Assembly (NCBI GenBank): GCA_023387655.1
Contig: JAEWHR010000049.1
Coordinates: forward strand, 1-6,476
Reading direction: 5' to 3'
Source: Bacillota bacterium
GTDB lineage: Bacteria; Bacillota; Clostridia; Lachnospirales; Lachnospiraceae
Length of the DNA: 6,476 nucleotides
Shown: piece by piece, positions 5,231 to 6,476 of the stretch
How positions within the stretch are numbered: position 1 is the first letter of the stretch
Layout: each line of letters begins with the position of its first letter
Notes under the pieces: generated by a model
What the model was told of the DNA's origin: nothing
What the model saw: the letters and a program-made list of their open reading frames with translations, nothing else
The model's database searches: none
Translations under genes and position numbers: made by a program

Positions 5231-5257
5231 GTTACAAAACCTTTTGCATTACCGTTA

Positions 5258-5581
5258 TTAATGACGGTGTCTTCTATCAAATAAATGTCTAAAAAACAAA
5301 AGCCTTAATATATCTCTTAAATTAAAATTACGGAAACGTCTACGTCTTCTACGGCGGTCTCGGTCATCTCTTCTAAATCCATCTACCTGTTGACTTTCAA
5401 TACTATTGAGGCCAAAATAATCATTATCTTCATATTGATTAATGAGGCTATCAATCATGTTGTCTAAATTTAAAATAGACTCTTCACCGTTCATATTGTT
5501 GTTATCGATAATGTATCTGACATTGTCATTGAGCATAGCATAAATTTCAGGAAATTCTTCTGCAAATTCAAGTAATTCCAT
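5258..5581 (-). CDS. small unrecognised protein with acidic N-half and arginine-rich C-half
   Basis: A 107-residue protein of unknown function. Residues 1-68 are acidic and helix-like (MELLEFAEEFPEIYAMLNDN... LDNMIDSLINQYEDNDYFG). Residues 70-107 hold 17 arginines and 3 histidines, with seven arginines in a row at 76-82, then an amphipathic helix FNLRDILRLLFFRHLF and the end DRRHRH. The arginine codons are mixed (CGT, AGA, CGC, CGA), so this is not a simple DNA repeat and the protein sequence seems to be maintained. No signal peptide, cysteine or transmembrane helix is obvious. Such a tail could bind nucleic acid, phospholipid or spore-coat surface; nothing here decides. The ATG at 5581 has AAAGGA (5588-5593) 6 bases upstream and its own promoter lies at 5608-5636, which supports a real gene. 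It lies downstream of the LysR gene on the same strand. Confidence 0.72.
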   Translation of the reverse strand: MELLEFAEEFPEIYAMLNDNVRYIIDNNNMNGEESILNLDNMIDSLINQYEDNDYFGLNSIESQQVDGFRRDDRDRRRRRRRFRNFNLRDILRLLFFRHLFDRRHRH

Positions 5582-5607
5582 AATAAATCCTTTTTTTCTT
5601 TTTTAAT

Positions 5608-5636
5608 ATTATATGCTTTCAAGAGCAAATTGTTTA
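5608..5636 (-). promoter_or_regulatory. Promoter of the arginine-rich small protein gene
   Basis: On the minus strand TAAACA (complement of 5631-5636) and a perfect TATAAT (complement of 5608-5613) are spaced by exactly 17 bases. Transcription would start near 5601, giving a purine-rich leader of about 20 bases with the AAAGGA site. An inverted repeat, GCTTTC (5615-5620) and GAAAGC (5642-5647), spans the spacer and upstream edge and may be an operator or the end of the LysR transcript. Confidence 0.5.
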
Positions 5637-5651
5637 ATCAAGAAAGCTGTC

Positions 5652-6476
5652 CTAACTATTTTCTATGGAAGAGATAAAACGTTCTAGGCATTTTGTATCT
5701 GATTTCTTTATGTGGCAATAAAACGTCACATTCACTTCTGAATCGGTAAGCGGAATTAAAACACGATTCCCATTCTTATTTGTATCGAAATTAGCAAGAT
5801 TTGTTGAAAAAGAAGGCAAGGCGGATGATCTTCGAAGTTCATCCAATACCTGTATATCTTCTTGAACAAGAAAAAGGGAATCGGGCATTTTTGCTTTGCA
5901 AATATCATACCAGAAACCAATTTTGGATAAAATCAGCATACTCTGACCATTCAAGTCATGCAATGAAAGATTTTTATAAACTGCAAGGGGATGTGCAGGT
6001 GGAAGAGCAACGTAAAGATGTTCCTCCAGGTACTGGAAAGAAAGTATATCCGGATTATCCGATGGTATGGTGGTGATAATGATTTGATAAGTTCCATTTA
6101 ACAGGCCGGATGTTAATTGCTCAAAAGTTTTTATCTCAGATTGAATGGTCATATCCGGATATAATCTTGAAAGTGTGGGGGTAAGATGCCACAATGGAGC
6201 CGGTGCACAGGAACCAAGGCTTATGGTATGCTGACTTCGCTCAAAAGTCTGGAGTCTTACAGGTAAAGAGGCTGCTTCACTAAGTATTTTTCTCGCATAT
6301 TCCAGAGCCAGTTCTCCGTTAGCATTCAACGTTATTTTATTTTTTTGACGATCAAATAGCGATACCTGTAGCTCGTCTTCCAATCGTTGTATGGATCGAC
6401 TCAAAGCAGGCTGAGAAAGATGAAGAAGCTCAGCGGCTTTTGATACAGTTCCTGCTTCAGCAATCGTTAATAATTG
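5652..6476 (-). CDS. LysR-family transcriptional regulator (start codon outside window)
   Basis: A LysR-type regulator, 274 residues visible of a usual ~290-300. The frame is open to the right edge. The first visible residues, QLLTIAEAGTVSKAAELLHLSQPALSRSIQRLEDEL, are the winged helix-turn-helix, so only about 5-10 N-terminal residues are missing. The TTG at 6404 is inside the recognition helix and is not the start. VSLFDRQKNKITLNANGELALEYARKIL is the wing and linker helix. The effector domain follows: TISLGSCAPAPLWHLTPTLSRLYPDMTIQSEI, then the hinge and second half up to HLYVALPPAHPLAVYKNLSLHDLNGQSMLIL, ending CHIKKSDTKCLERFISSIENS. LysR proteins usually bind beside a divergent gene they control. 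That gene would lie right of the window, so target and effector are unknown. Confidence 0.92.
   Translation of the reverse strand, partial: QLLTIAEAGTVSKAAELLHLSQPALSRSIQRLEDELQVSLFDRQKNKITLNANGELALEYARKILSEAASLPVRLQTFERSQHTISLGSCAPAPLWHLTPTLSRLYPDMTIQSEIKTFEQLTSGLLNGTYQIIITTIPSDNPDILSFQYLEEHLYVALPPAHPLAVYKNLSLHDLNGQSMLILSKIGFWYDICKAKMPDSLFLVQEDIQVLDELRRSSALPSFSTNLANFDTNKNGNRVLIPLTDSEVNVTFYCHIKKSDTKCLERFISSIENS

Noticed and set aside
5801..6076. A 91-codon plus-strand open frame inside the LysR region.
   Set aside because: It lies wholly opposite the LysR effector domain, which has convincing family sequence throughout; no independent start signal.

Overview
The window reads as the chromosome of a low-GC Bacillota (Firmicutes), in Bacillales or Clostridia. 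It is AT-rich, has strong AGGAGG-type ribosome binding sites, hairpin-plus-T terminators and typical Firmicutes families: HxlR, LysR, an AbgT transporter and a YtcJ-type amidohydrolase remnant. The genus cannot be settled from the sequence. It looks like ordinary-to-accessory chromosome with several independent small transcription units and some gene decay. No CRISPR array, intact insertion sequence, rRNA or intact tRNA is visible.

Left part (1-1300, plus strand): the C-terminal part of an Mrr-type restriction endonuclease enters from the left edge. It is followed by a small protein gene that seems to have lost its proper C-terminus to a one-base frameshift, then by the last ~106 codons of a large YtcJ-like amidohydrolase whose first ~80% is missing. 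A strong terminator (1251-1298) closes this block. The block looks like a scarred deletion zone.

Middle (1357-3886, minus strand): a zinc-dependent nucleoside/guanine deaminase-like gene of clearly higher GC content than its neighbours, then a complete AbgT-family transporter (p-aminobenzoyl-glutamate type). The gap between them (1840-2142) holds the transporter's terminator and a tRNA-like remnant: a tRNA D-arm consensus plus a perfect 7-bp 'acceptor' pairing at 2037-2128.

Right-centre (3829-5096): a classic divergent pair, an HxlR-family regulator (minus) and an NAD(P)-binding oxidoreductase (plus). They share a short control region with a long imperfect dyad (4296-4349) that covers the -35 of the oxidoreductase promoter and the likely -10 of the regulator. 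By analogy with YodB, CatR and HypR, this is probably a thiol-sensing switch controlling a reductase. Hairpin terminators bound the unit on both sides.

Right end (5097-6476): a gene-free stretch with several short palindromes, then a small unrecognised protein with an acidic N-half and an extremely arginine-rich C-half, read from its own promoter. Last is a LysR-family regulator whose first few codons lie beyond the right edge. The most worthwhile leads are the HxlR dyad, the arginine-rich small protein and the tRNA-like remnant. No convincing new multi-gene system is visible.
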